Shown here one piece after another: positions 8,226 to 15,521 of a DNA stretch of 32,604 nt. The translations under genes were made by a program, and so were the position numbers. The stretch is taken from assembly GCA_945906765.1 (NCBI GenBank), contig CAMDRF010000032.1, forward strand, positions 1 to 32,604, written 5' to 3'. Under the pieces are notes generated by a model. It had not been told where the DNA came from. It worked only from the letters and a program-made list of their open reading frames with translations, and did no database searches. How positions within the stretch are numbered: position 1 is the stretch's first letter; every line of letters begins with the position of its first letter. Source of the DNA: Nitrosovibrio sp. Nv4. Its GTDB lineage: Bacteria; Pseudomonadota; Gammaproteobacteria; Burkholderiales; SG8-39.

Positions 8226-9586
8226 TGAAGTACGTTTCGACCCGCGGCGGCGGGGAGGCGCAAGCCTTCAGCGCGATACTGCTAGAGGGGCTGGCGGCCG
8301 ATGGCGGTCTTTATGTGCCCGAAGCCTTTCCCAAGGCTGATCTGCAGGGCTGGCGGTCCCTTTCCTACCCCGACCTCGCGTTTGCGGTCCTGTCGCTGTT
8401 CATGGACGACATGCCGGACCTCGAGGTCATCGTCAAGCGCACTTACACGAAGGAAGTCTTCGGCAGCGACGACATCACCCCGCTGAAGACGCTCGAGCCC
8501 GGCTTGCACATCTTTGGCCTGTCCAATGGCCCAACGCTGGCGTTCAAGGATGTGGCGCTTCAGCTGCTTGGAAATCTGTTCGAGTCCGTACTTCAAAAAG
8601 AAAACAGAAAACTCAATATCCTGGGCGCGACCTCGGGCGACACCGGCTCGGCCGCTGAATACGCGCTGCGCGGCAAGAAGAACGTCAACGTCTTCATGCT
8701 CTCGCCGCAGGGCCGCATGAGCGCCTTCCAGCGCGCGCAGATGTACAGCCTGCAGGAGCCGAACATCCACAACCTTGCGGTGAAGGGCGTGTTCGACGAC
8801 TGCCAGGACGTGGTGAAGCAGGTGAACGCCGACGCCGCTTTCAGGGAACGCTACCGCATCGGCGCGGTGAATTCGATCAACTGGGCGCGCGTCGCGGCGC
8901 AGGTGGTGTACTACTTCAAGGGATACTTCGCGGCGACCAGAACCGTTGCCGAGCAGGTTTCGTTCGCGGTCCCCTCCGGCAACTTCGGCAACATCTACGC
9001 CGGTTACGTTGCCCGCGCGATGGGCCTGCCGATCCGCAGGCTGATCCTCGCGAGCAACGAAAACGATGTGCTCGACGAGTTCTTCCGAACCGGGAAGTAC
9101 GAGGTAAGGAAGGCGGCAGTGGCGACCTCCAGTCCTTCGATGGACATTTCCAGAGCCTCGAATTTTGAACGGTATGTTTTCGATCTTCTGGAGCGTGACG
9201 GCTCCCGGGTGAAAAAGCTTTTCACCTCCGGGCAGGAATTTGATCTGTCACTGATCCCCCGGCAGGGCTTCGTCTCCGGCCGCAGCACGCACGCCGACCG
9301 GTTGGCGACGATCCGCAGCATCCATGCGAAATACGGCGTCACGATCGACCCGCACACCGCCGACGGCGTGAAGGTCGGGCTGGCGCAGCGCGAGCAGGGC
9401 GTGCCGCTGGTCTGCCTGGAGACCGCACTGCCGGCCAAGTTCGCCGGGACCATCCGCGAAGCGCTCGGCAGCGCGCCGGCGCGACCTCGGGGTTGCGAGG
9501 ACCTGGAGGCCCTGCCGCAACGCTTCGAGGTGATCAAGCCGGATGCCGAGGCGGTGAAACGCTATATTGCCGTGCACGCCGCCTGA
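8225..9586 (+). CDS. thrC: Threonine synthase
   Basis: A 453-residue PLP enzyme converting O-phosphohomoserine to threonine. It begins [16 protein letters not shown], the standard start of proteobacterial long-form threonine synthase. The PLP lysine is Lys108 in NGPTLAFKDVALQ. The phosphate and cofactor loops follow as GATSGDTGSAAEYAL near residue 135 and VPSGNFGNIYAGY near residue 250. The C-terminus (PHTADGVKVGLA, LETALPAKF) is complete. ATG 8225 overlaps the hom stop codon by one base. The reading frame is open far upstream, but the N-terminal signature fixes this start. It is the last gene of alaC-hom-thrC; the moeA/moa genes that often follow in relatives are absent and a hemerythrin gene is next. 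Confidence 0.95.
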   Translation: MKYVSTRGGGEAQAFSAILLEGLAADGGLYVPEAFPKADLQGWRSLSYPDLAFAVLSLFMDDMPDLEVIVKRTYTKEVFGSDDITPLKTLEPGLHIFGLSNGPTLAFKDVALQLLGNLFESVLQKENRKLNILGATSGDTGSAAEYALRGKKNVNVFMLSPQGRMSAFQRAQMYSLQEPNIHNLAVKGVFDDCQDVVKQVNADAAFRERYRIGAVNSINWARVAAQVVYYFKGYFAATRTVAEQVSFAVPSGNFGNIYAGYVARAMGLPIRRLILASNENDVLDEFFRTGKYEVRKAAVATSSPSMDISRASNFERYVFDLLERDGSRVKKLFTSGQEFDLSLIPRQGFVSGRSTHADRLATIRSIHAKYGVTIDPHTADGVKVGLAQREQGVPLVCLETALPAKFAGTIREALGSAPARPRGCEDLEALPQRFEVIKPDAEAVKRYIAVHAA

Positions 9587-9593
9587 AGGTGGT

Positions 9594-9607
9594 TTGACCT
9601 GCATCAA
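9594..9607 (+). promoter_or_regulatory. FNR/DNR-type box upstream of hemerythrin gene
   Basis: TTGAC-CTGC-ATCAA is nine of ten bases identical to the FNR half-sites TTGAT-N4-ATCAA. Its centre at about 9600.5 is 42 bases before the ATG at 9643. A class II activator site at -41.5 would therefore place the transcription start at the start codon. Two similar boxes flank the nearby Crp/Fnr gene and the cytochrome gene. Calling it a regulator site is inference from consensus and context. Confidence 0.65.
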
Positions 9608-9642
9608 AACCGGGTAAGGCCTCTCGCTTTCTACTTGGGGCC

Positions 9643-10101
9643 ATGGACCCCATCATCGCGTGGCACACGGAACACACGTACTTTCACCAACTGCTCGGCG
9701 TGTTGCACAAGCAGGTCGACCTGTTTCACCGCGACGAGCGGCCCAACTACGAGTTGATGCAGGACATCATCGGTTACCTGCGCGAGTACTCGGACCGCTT
9801 CCACCATCCGCGCGAGGACGTCGCTTTCGCATGCCTCGCGAAACGCTGCCCCGACCTTGCACTGGTGCTGGCGCGGCTGGGCCAGGAACACCGCGTGATC
9901 GCGCATGCCGGCGAGGCCCTGCTCGGGCAACTGCGCGCCATTGTTGGCGGCGCTGTGGTGCCGCGCGCGGCAAAGATGCTGACGCCGGAGGACTGGGACG
10001 CCGTGCGCAAGGCGGTGCAACCCGGTCTCGATCCGCTGTTCGGCGGTGCGCCGGAAGAACGTTTCCGCGAACTGCGCCGGCAGATCGCGCTCGAGGCCTA
10101 G
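9643..10101 (+). CDS. Hemerythrin-domain protein
   Basis: A 152-residue four-helix, non-haem di-iron protein. Candidate iron ligands are in WHTEHTYFHQLL near residues 8-15, in RFHHPREDVAF near residues 45-55, and in GQEHRVIAHAGEALL near residues 87-100, which match the H, HxxxE and H-type ligand spacing of bacterial hemerythrins. Such proteins bind oxygen or nitric oxide, or deliver iron for Fe-S repair. The ATG at 9643 has GGGG just upstream but no ideal ribosome site. An FNR/DNR-type box lies upstream and a DNR-like regulator gene converges on it six bases after its stop, pointing to expression under low oxygen or NO. The exact ligand and partner are unknown. Confidence 0.88.
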   Translation: MDPIIAWHTEHTYFHQLLGVLHKQVDLFHRDERPNYELMQDIIGYLREYSDRFHHPREDVAFACLAKRCPDLALVLARLGQEHRVIAHAGEALLGQLRAIVGGAVVPRAAKMLTPEDWDAVRKAVQPGLDPLFGGAPEERFRELRRQIALEA

Positions 10102-10107
10102 CGCCGG

Positions 10108-10842
10108 TCAGTTCGCGATTCCGGCAAGACGCGGGCGGTCCAGGATCGTGATGGCCCCTCCTGCCATCGCGATCAGTCCCTGGTCCTTCAGCTCGCGCAG
10201 CAGGCGCGACATCGTTTCCTTGGTGATGCCGAGCCGCGCGGCGAGCGCGGACTTGGTCACCGGCAATTGGACCGCGCAGGCGCCGGAGCCGCCTTCGAAT
10301 TTGGCAAGCGATTCCAGGTAGGCGGCCAGCCGCTTCGCGCTGCTGGACCCGATTCTTGCATCGATCTCCCGCACCAGGCGCACCTGCCCCTCCGCGAGGG
10401 TCCTGACCAGGTTGTTGGCGAACGTGATGTCGCGCTCCTGCAGCTGCCGCAATGGGCGCACCGGAATCACCACGAACATCGTCTCGGCCAGGGCCACCAC
10501 GTCGAGCGAGCAAGGGCGCTCGAGGAGCGTGACAGCCTCCCCGAAAGACTCGTTGGGGCCCAGGAACCGGAGCACCTTTTCCTCCCCGTTGCGGCGCGGC
10601 AGCACGAGCTTGAGCAGGCCGTAAGCGACCCCGATCACCCCCGGCAGGCGCTCGCCCTGACGCGCGATCAACGCCCCGCGCCGGCAGTGCTCGATGCGCG
10701 CGTGAGAGGCGACCAGCGCGACATTGGAATGGCCGACATCGCGGAACAGAGGCAGATTGGTGACGATCCCCTCGACGAGCCGCGGATCGCGGCGGTTGCC
10801 GTTCGTGCCGCACTGGCCATTCACATCGTTCAGCTGAAGCAT
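10108..10842 (-). CDS. Crp/Fnr family regulator, DNR-like (no FNR iron-sulfur cysteines)
   Basis: A 244-residue regulator. Residues about 25-140 form a cyclic-nucleotide-binding-type beta roll (GALIARQGE, VLRFLGPNESFGEAVTL), followed by the long dimer helix and a winged helix. The recognition helix ITKETMSRLLRELKDQG has the Glu-x-x-Ser-Arg arrangement that in FNR reads TTGA half-sites. The N-terminal CxxC cysteines of oxygen-sensing FNR are missing, which favours the DNR/NnrR branch that senses NO through haem. I prefer ATG 10842, preceded by GAGG eight bases upstream. Longer starts (ATG 10887, TTG 10893) would put the upstream box almost on the start codon. The perfect TTGACC-AA-GGTCAA palindrome upstream suggests autoregulation. 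Confidence 0.85.
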   Translation of the reverse strand: MLQLNDVNGQCGTNGNRRDPRLVEGIVTNLPLFRDVGHSNVALVASHARIEHCRRGALIARQGERLPGVIGVAYGLLKLVLPRRNGEEKVLRFLGPNESFGEAVTLLERPCSLDVVALAETMFVVIPVRPLRQLQERDITFANNLVRTLAEGQVRLVREIDARIGSSSAKRLAAYLESLAKFEGGSGACAVQLPVTKSALAARLGITKETMSRLLRELKDQGLIAMAGGAITILDRPRLAGIAN

Positions 10843-10898
10843 CACCGGAGCCTCGATTTTGCGATGCACAAATGATGCTTGGGCCATGCCCAAACGTA

Positions 10899-10912
10899 TT
10901 GACCAAGGTCAA
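10899..10912 (-). promoter_or_regulatory. Perfect FNR/DNR-type palindrome upstream of the Crp/Fnr gene
   Basis: TTGACCAAGGTCAA is a perfect 14-base palindrome matching TTGAC-N4-GTCAA. It lies 57-70 bases upstream of the preferred start of the regulator gene at 10842, a normal distance for auto-activation or repression. It is in the region shared with the divergent cytochrome gene, which has its own box at 10972-10985. Confidence 0.6.
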
Positions 10913-10971
10913 ATAGGTGCGATTGGAATTCTGGCGAGTGTTGCGAAAAAGACTCAGCGTATTCGGCGCGT

Positions 10972-10985
10972 TTGATCCACGTCAA
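10972..10985 (+). promoter_or_regulatory. FNR/DNR-type box upstream of the multihaem cytochrome gene
   Basis: TTGAT-CCAC-GTCAA matches the FNR consensus at nine of ten half-site positions. It lies about 117 bases upstream of the chosen cytochrome start at 11102. The 190-base divergent region 10912-11101 holds no other gene. Anaerobic control of a DmsE/MtrA-type cytochrome is biologically expected. Confidence 0.55.
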
Positions 10986-11101
10986 ACAAACGCAAGAATC
11001 GCGAGCGTTGGTGGAATTTCCAGGCGCATGATTCGACCCAGATGGACAGGGCAAAAGAAAAAGCAGTCCGGCCTCGATTCCCCAACGAAGGAAAAGACGA
11101 C

Positions 11102-12595
11102 ATGATTTCGCGCAGACCTGTCGCGGGGGCGCGGTTTCTCGCTCTGGCCGCATTTGCCATCCTGTTGTACGCGGGCGCCGCAACGTTTGTCCCGCAGCGC
11201 GCCGTGGCGCAGGCTTCGGTAGCGCCCGGCCCGGAAGTCTGCCAAGGCTGCCACGAGGATCACGTCAAGAGTTTCAAGGCCTCTCAACATGGTGTGACGG
11301 GGGATGCAAGGAGCCCGGCCAGCAACGGCGGTTGCGTCGCCTGCCATGCGAATGCTGGAGAGCACGTCAAGGCAGGCGGCGGCAAAGGCGCCGGCGGCAT
11401 CGTCAACCCGGGCTCGAAAACCCTGGCGGCGGACGCGAAGAACGGCGTCTGCCTTACCTGCCACCAGAAGGGCAGGGTCAGTTGGCAGGGCAGCAAGCAC
11501 CAAGCCAATGATGTCGCGTGCAGCACCTGTCACTCGGTCCACCAGGCCAAGGACAAGGTGCGAGACAAGATGACGCAAACGCAAGTGTGCTTCACCTGCC
11601 ACAAGGACAAGCGTGCGGAGGCCAATCGTGCCTCGACGCACCCGGTCCGCTCTGGCGGGATTGCCTGCTCGAGCTGCCACAATCCGCACGGCACGGCGGG
11701 TCCGTCGCTGCTCGTGAAGAACACGGTGAACGAGACCTGCTACAGCTGCCACGCCGAGAAGCGCGGGCCGTTCCTGTGGGAGCATCCGCCGGCAAGCGAC
11801 AACTGCGCCAATTGCCACGCCCCGCACGGCTCGAACCACGCGCCGCTGCTCAAGGCGCGGGCGCCCATGCTTTGCCAGAGCTGCCACCAGACCGGCTCCG
11901 GTCACCCGAACGCGCTTCGCAGCGGGGCCGGTCTTCCGGCCACCGGCGGCGGCGCGGCGGCGCTCGACCGGTTGGGCTTTCCGGTGGTCGGCATACCGGC
12001 CTCGATCGACAACGACGTTTTCGGCACCGACATGTCGATCGGCGTCGACACCGCGCTCAATACCATCGTCGAGGCGATCGACAAGCTGCGCGATACCGCC
12101 TCCTCGCACCAGCGCGCCTTCATCGTCGAGACCATGGGCCGCGACTGCGGCCATCTCGCGCTGATGTCGGGGTTCATCAGCGGCGCCGAGATGACGCTGA
12201 TCCCGGAAAAGGAAACGGACGCCGAGGAGGTCGCCGCCGCGGTGCGCGACGCCTACGCGCGCGGCAAGACGCACGCCATCGTGGTGGTGGCCGAAGGCGC
12301 GCGGCTCGCCGCCAACGCGCTCAAGGAAATGCTCGACCGCATGAACACGGGGTTCGAATCGCGCGTCACCATCCTCCGGCACGTCCAGCGCGGCGGCAGC
12401 CCCAGCGCCTGGGACCGGCTGATCGCCGCGCGCTTCGGCGTCATCGCGGTGGAGCGCCTGGCGAAGGGCGAGAGCGGGGTGATGGCCGGGCTGCAGGCGC
12501 GCGAAATCATCGCCACCGACCTGGCGGTGGTCTCGAGCAGGAAACGCGAGACCGACCTCGAGTACTACCGCATCGCGAGGATGCTCGCGAAATAG
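11102..12595 (+). CDS. Chimeric ORF: DmsE/MtrA-type c-cytochrome (nine haems) fused to C-terminal half of 6-phosphofructokinase
   Basis: One open frame of 497 codons joins two unrelated proteins. Residues 1 to about 277 begin with a signal peptide (basic MISRRPVAGAR, hydrophobic core, cleavage near AVAQA) and carry nine CxxCH haem sites spaced as in DmsE/MtrA decahaem cytochromes; the tenth site and the tail are missing. From about residue 280 (base 11940) the frame is 6-phosphofructokinase: FPVVGIPASIDNDVFGTDMS, VETMGRDCGHLAL and ILRHVQRGGSPSAWDR hold the fructose-6-phosphate and catalytic residues, but the N-terminal ATP-binding half is absent. A periplasmic cytochrome joined to half a cytosolic kinase is unlikely to work as one enzyme. 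A deletion or an assembly misjoin is most likely. ATG 11102 was chosen for its signal peptide; ATG 11042 is in frame upstream. Confidence 0.85.
   Translation: MISRRPVAGARFLALAAFAILLYAGAATFVPQRAVAQASVAPGPEVCQGCHEDHVKSFKASQHGVTGDARSPASNGGCVACHANAGEHVKAGGGKGAGGIVNPGSKTLAADAKNGVCLTCHQKGRVSWQGSKHQANDVACSTCHSVHQAKDKVRDKMTQTQVCFTCHKDKRAEANRASTHPVRSGGIACSSCHNPHGTAGPSLLVKNTVNETCYSCHAEKRGPFLWEHPPASDNCANCHAPHGSNHAPLLKARAPMLCQSCHQTGSGHPNALRSGAGLPATGGGAAALDRLGFPVVGIPASIDNDVFGTDMSIGVDTALNTIVEAIDKLRDTASSHQRAFIVETMGRDCGHLALMSGFISGAEMTLIPEKETDAEEVAAAVRDAYARGKTHAIVVVAEGARLAANALKEMLDRMNTGFESRVTILRHVQRGGSPSAWDRLIAARFGVIAVERLAKGESGVMAGLQAREIIATDLAVVSSRKRETDLEYYRIARMLAK
11926..11941. repeat. Hairpin GGCCGG-TCTT-CCGGCC at the cytochrome/PFK junction
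   Basis: A perfect six-base stem with a four-base loop lies just where the sequence changes from cytochrome to phosphofructokinase. Such a GC hairpin could promote polymerase slippage or deletion, or mark an assembly join. It is not followed by a T-run, so it does not look like a terminator. Confidence 0.5.
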
Positions 12596-12964
12596 CTACT
12601 GCGGGACCAGTTCCACGCTGAAGAGCCTCGCGCCGCTGCGCTCCACGCGCGCCCTCGCCCAGCGGATGTGGGGCGAGCCGTAGACTTCGACGCGCCGCAG
12701 GCCGGGGAGCGGCTCGTCGTCGCGGTACTGATGCGTATCGCCGTGCACCAGCAGCACTTTTCCGGGCATTGACTCACCGAGGCGGCGCAGACGTTCGCGC
12801 ACCTCGGTATAGCCGTCCGCCCCGAACCGGCGCGTGACGAAGGGATTGGCCTGCATCAGGACCACGAGGCCGTCGCGCCTGCGCGCGAACTGCCTGCGGC
12901 GGGCCTCCATCCATTCGTCGCCGCAGGGGCCGGTGCCGGAGGTGATGTCGCCGACGTGCACCAC
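12596..12964 (-). pseudogene. Metallophosphoesterase fragment with internal deletion
   Basis: The frame contains the start of a calcineurin-like phosphoesterase domain (FVVHVGDITSGTGPCG; metal-binding GD) followed almost at once by a C-terminal part (GLVVLMQANPF, LLVHGDTHQYRDDEPLPGLR and VYGSPHIRWARARVE). Family members are roughly 270-300 residues, with a GDNEW segment and a long middle section between these parts. Here only about 122 codons remain, so the middle is missing around GPCG/DEWM (near 12905). The 5' end is also lost: the frame is open upstream to about 12990, but there is no secretion signal or proper start and it runs into the end of the Fe-S gene. GTG 12964 is nominal. It converges on the PFK half with no gap. 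Confidence 0.65.
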
Positions 12965-12986
12965 GAACGCGAGCGCGGCGAGGAGC

Positions 12987-14263
12987 TTAGATTCCGTAGG
13001 CCTTGCGCAGCAGCGTGAGAGGGTGGGCTTTCGGCGCGGGTGTTTTTTCTGCTTTTATTCCTTGAGAAATATGCCGCGCCGCAATTGGGCAGTCGGAGCT
13101 TATCCAGTCGGGGTCGGCGGCGGCCATCTGGCGGAACACCGGGCGGCCGATTTTCATCGAGTTGTCGAAGTATTCCTTTTTCACGCCCCAGGTGCCGTCG
13201 TGGCCGGCGCAGCGCTCTACGGTGGTGACCGTAGTGCCCGGGATCGCTTCCAGCATCTCGCGCGTTTTCTGGCCCACGTTCTGCACCCGCGAGTGGCAGG
13301 GGATGTGGTACGAGACCTTGCCGAGCTTTTCCCTGAAGTCGGTCTTCAGCAGGCCGTCGCGCTTGCGCAGCACGAAGTACTCGAAGGGGTCGAACATCGC
13401 GTCCTGCACCGCTTTCACGTCCGCGTCTTCCGGGAACATCAGCGGCAGCTCCTGTTTGAACATCAGCGTGCAGGAGGGGATCGGCGTCAGGATCGCATAC
13501 CCTCGCGGGCCAGCTTCGGCATGCCGCAGCAGGCTTCCTTTTCGACCAGCACGTAGGGAATCTCGTTGTGCGCCAGAACCGCGAGCAGGTCGTGGCCCAT
13601 GCCGGGTTCGTTGTAGTTGACGTAGCAAGTGGAAAAGATGGCGACTTTCCCGGGTGTGTTCTTGCCGTCCTTCACGGGTACGGATTTGCTTTCCTGAAAA
13701 GAAGACCGGAACGTGCTGCTCGCATATTCGGGCAGCTCGCGGTCCTTGTGCACGCCCAGGGTCTGATCCAGAAGCGTTCTGGAAAAACCATTCTTGTTTA
13801 CCGCATTCACCATCCGCGCCACGACCGGGATGGTCGCAAGCTTGCCCATCGCGTCGGTGGAGGAAAGCAGCTTGTCGCGCAAACCCACCTCGCCCGTCCT
13901 GAACTTGATCGCCTTGGCGCGCAGCATCAGGTGCAGGAAGTCGACGTTCCAGGGATGCGGCGGGACGTAGGGGCACTTGGTCATGTAGCAGGTGTCGCAC
14001 AGGTAGCACTGGTCGACGACTTTCCAGTAGTCCTGCTTCGCGACGCCATCGACTTCCAGCGTGCTGGAGGCGTCCACCAGGTCGAACAGCGTGGGGAACG
14101 CGGTGCATAGGTTCACGCAGGGCCGGCAGCCGTGGCAGATGTCGAAGACTCTTTTGAGCTCCTCGAACGCCTTGCCTTCGTCGTAGAAGGCGGCGCTTTT
14201 CCAGTCGAGCGGATGCCGGGTGGGGGCTTCGAGGTTGCCTTCGCGCATGGTTTCCTTCGCCAT
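12987..14263 (-). pseudogene. Heterodisulfide-reductase/GlpC-like Fe-S oxidoreductase, frameshifted
   Basis: The N-terminal frame (14263 to 13487, starting MAKETMREGNLEAPTR) has two 4Fe-4S motifs, CHGCRPCVNLC near residue 43 and CYLCDTCYMTKCP near residue 86, then the first CCG-type domain ending at CCGMPKL. The protein then runs into a stop. The rest is encoded in another frame down to 12987: YAILTPIPSC, HIPCHSRVQNVG and VERCAGHDGTWG form the second cysteine-rich domain. In relatives about 20 residues separate CCGMPKL from REGYAIL; here they meet directly as PKLAREG with one base missing in GAGGGTATG (near 13500-13510). Deletion between two Lys-Leu codon pairs plus a lost base, or sequencing error in a G-run, would explain it. 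The family moves electrons; the substrate is unknown. Confidence 0.75.
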
Positions 14264-14273
14264 GCGCGCGAGG

Positions 14274-14636
14274 TTACGTGTCTGCGGCCGATTGATTCAA
14301 TTGTTTCAGGCGATTGCCGGAATAGCGCCGGGCTATCGGCCGTGCGTGGGCCGCGAGCCGCCGCTGCGCGGCCTGGAAGGCCTCGTGCAGCGCGGCGTAG
14401 AGGTCTTCGTGGTGGTCGTGGGTGACGGCGATCTCGTTGCCGGGCACCTTGATATCAAGCCGCACCACGAATTCCTTGCCCTGTTGCTTGTGGCGCGAGG
14501 GGATTTCCACCAACACGCGGCAACTGACGATGCGCCGGTGGTAGCGGTCCAGTTTGTCGACCCTCTTGCGGATTGCCAGTTCCACCGCTTCGGATTTGGC
14601 GATGTTGCGCAACGTGATTTGCAGTGGGATCTGCAT
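14274..14636 (-). CDS. HPF/RaiA-family ribosome-associated protein
   Basis: A 120-residue protein with the beta-alpha-beta-beta-beta-alpha fold of ribosome hibernation factors. Seen are MQIPLQITLRNIAKSEAVEL, a basic helix AIRKRVDKLDRYH, the central strands SCRVLVEIPSRHKQQG and FVVRLDIKVPGNEIAV, and the acidic helix start HHEDLYAALHEAFQAAQRRL. The C-terminus is a short basic tail. Such proteins bind the 30S subunit and stop translation or promote dimerisation in stasis. ATG 14636 is preceded by GGAGG, giving a firm start. The gene lies one base after the stop of the acidic protein upstream and ten bases before the Fe-S gene, so the three probably share a transcript. Confidence 0.85.
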   Translation of the reverse strand: MQIPLQITLRNIAKSEAVELAIRKRVDKLDRYHRRIVSCRVLVEIPSRHKQQGKEFVVRLDIKVPGNEIAVTHDHHEDLYAALHEAFQAAQRRLAAHARPIARRYSGNRLKQLNQSAADT

Positions 14637-14637
14637 T

Positions 14638-14931
14638 TTAGTGGTCCTCCGTCCGTGGAATGGATTCTTCGGCCGGCTGGCCGGTATCCGGGTCGATCCA
14701 GTCCGAGATGCCGATTTCGTCCTCGGCCTCGGCCAGGGTTTCGCCCGGTTCGTATGCCGTACCAAATGCGGATTCGTCCGACGATTGCATGTCGGCGACG
14801 GCTTCAGGCAGGGTGGGGAAGGGGCCGTATTCGGTGCCGCGATCCTCGGCACGCCAATAGTATCCATCGGGGCGCTCGATGACGCGGGCGCGATCGTCTT
14901 CCAGCTTTTGGGCAGGAACTTTACGACGCAT
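14638..14931 (-). CDS. Small acidic protein of unknown function
   Basis: A 97-residue protein I cannot assign to a named family. It starts MRRKVPAQKLEDDRARVIER and has an aromatic patch RPDGYYWRAEDRGTEYGPFPTL, then a strongly acidic C-terminal half (GETLAEAEDEIGISDWIDPD, ending EESIPRTEDH). There is no signal peptide or membrane segment. The GYYW and EYGPF part looks like a small beta sheet used to bind a partner. It is directly upstream of, and nearly abuts, the RaiA-like gene, so a role in stationary-phase or stress physiology is plausible but unproven. Codon use fits its neighbours, supporting a real gene. Confidence 0.6.
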   Translation of the reverse strand: MRRKVPAQKLEDDRARVIERPDGYYWRAEDRGTEYGPFPTLPEAVADMQSSDESAFGTAYEPGETLAEAEDEIGISDWIDPDTGQPAEESIPRTEDH

Positions 14932-14999
14932 GGCAAGCCTAGTGTAGTCCTACTGCAGCGCGCGTGCCACCGTTGCGCAGCCGCTCGAGCGCGCGCCCG

Positions 15000-15125
15000 A
15001 CCCCGGTTCAGGAACCTTTGGCAGCGCGAGCGGTCTGACAGCGCTCCGAAAAACCGCCGTTCGAAGGCCGTATCCTCCGGCCGGATCGGCCGCACTGCAA
15101 CAATCGAACCGCCGCGCGCCTTCGA
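15000..15125 (-). pseudogene. N-terminal remnant of a GNAT acetyltransferase domain
   Basis: In the 260-base space between two small genes, the minus strand encodes about 40 residues resembling the start of a Pat-like GNAT domain: GGSIVAVRPIRPEDTAF and then FGALSDRSRCQRFLN. The motif RPIRPED with a following helix and LSxxSRxxRF is typical of that family. Downstream the similarity stops and the frame only shadows other genes. There is no ribosome site, no full domain and no acetyl-CoA loop. The remaining bases of 14932-15192 show no other gene. Confidence 0.45.
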
Positions 15126-15192
15126 CCTCCCGGCGGTGTTGCCCGCAGCCTGCTTGAGAGGATGGTGGCGCCGGTGTTAATGTCGCATTGAC

Positions 15193-15480
15193 ATGAGCAA
15201 CAGCGAGTTCGACCTCGAGCGGGCAAAGCGGCTGATAGACGAAATATCGCGCAATCTTGCGGCGCTGCCCGCGGACAGCGCCAAGTATGCAGAACTGCGC
15301 GCGGAGGTGGATGCCCTCAGGGCCATGCTCGAACACCCCGATGCGCATCCGGCCCAGGTCGAAGACCGGATGAAATCAATTCACGGACTGTTCGACCGGG
15401 CGGCGGCGGAACTGGGCGCGGACGGCATCCGCGCCAGCATGTTCCTGAAGGAAATCGGCCACATGCTCGGACTGAACTGA
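15193..15480 (+). CDS. Small helical protein of unknown function
   Basis: A 95-residue protein starting MSNSEFDLERAKRLIDEISR. It is predicted to be almost all helix, with heptad-like spacing in DSAKYAELRAEVDALRAML and a second amphipathic region DRMKSIHGLFDRAAAEL. No catalytic motif, signal peptide or membrane segment is seen. I do not recognise a named family. It stands alone on the plus strand between convergently or divergently arranged minus-strand genes. TTGAGA and GTTAAT with 16 bases between them (about 15153-15180) could be its promoter. The ribosome site is weak. Codon usage is normal for the window, so it is probably real. Confidence 0.6.
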   Translation: MSNSEFDLERAKRLIDEISRNLAALPADSAKYAELRAEVDALRAMLEHPDAHPAQVEDRMKSIHGLFDRAAAELGADGIRASMFLKEIGHMLGLN

Positions 15481-15521
15481 GGCCGGTGGCGCTACCCGGC
15501 CTCGGCCGGCGCGTCTCGATG

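Noticed and set aside
10102-10140. GCCGG...CCGGC inverted repeat between hemerythrin and Crp/Fnr genes as terminator
   Set aside because: Five-base stem, long loop and no T-run; it partly lies in coding sequence.
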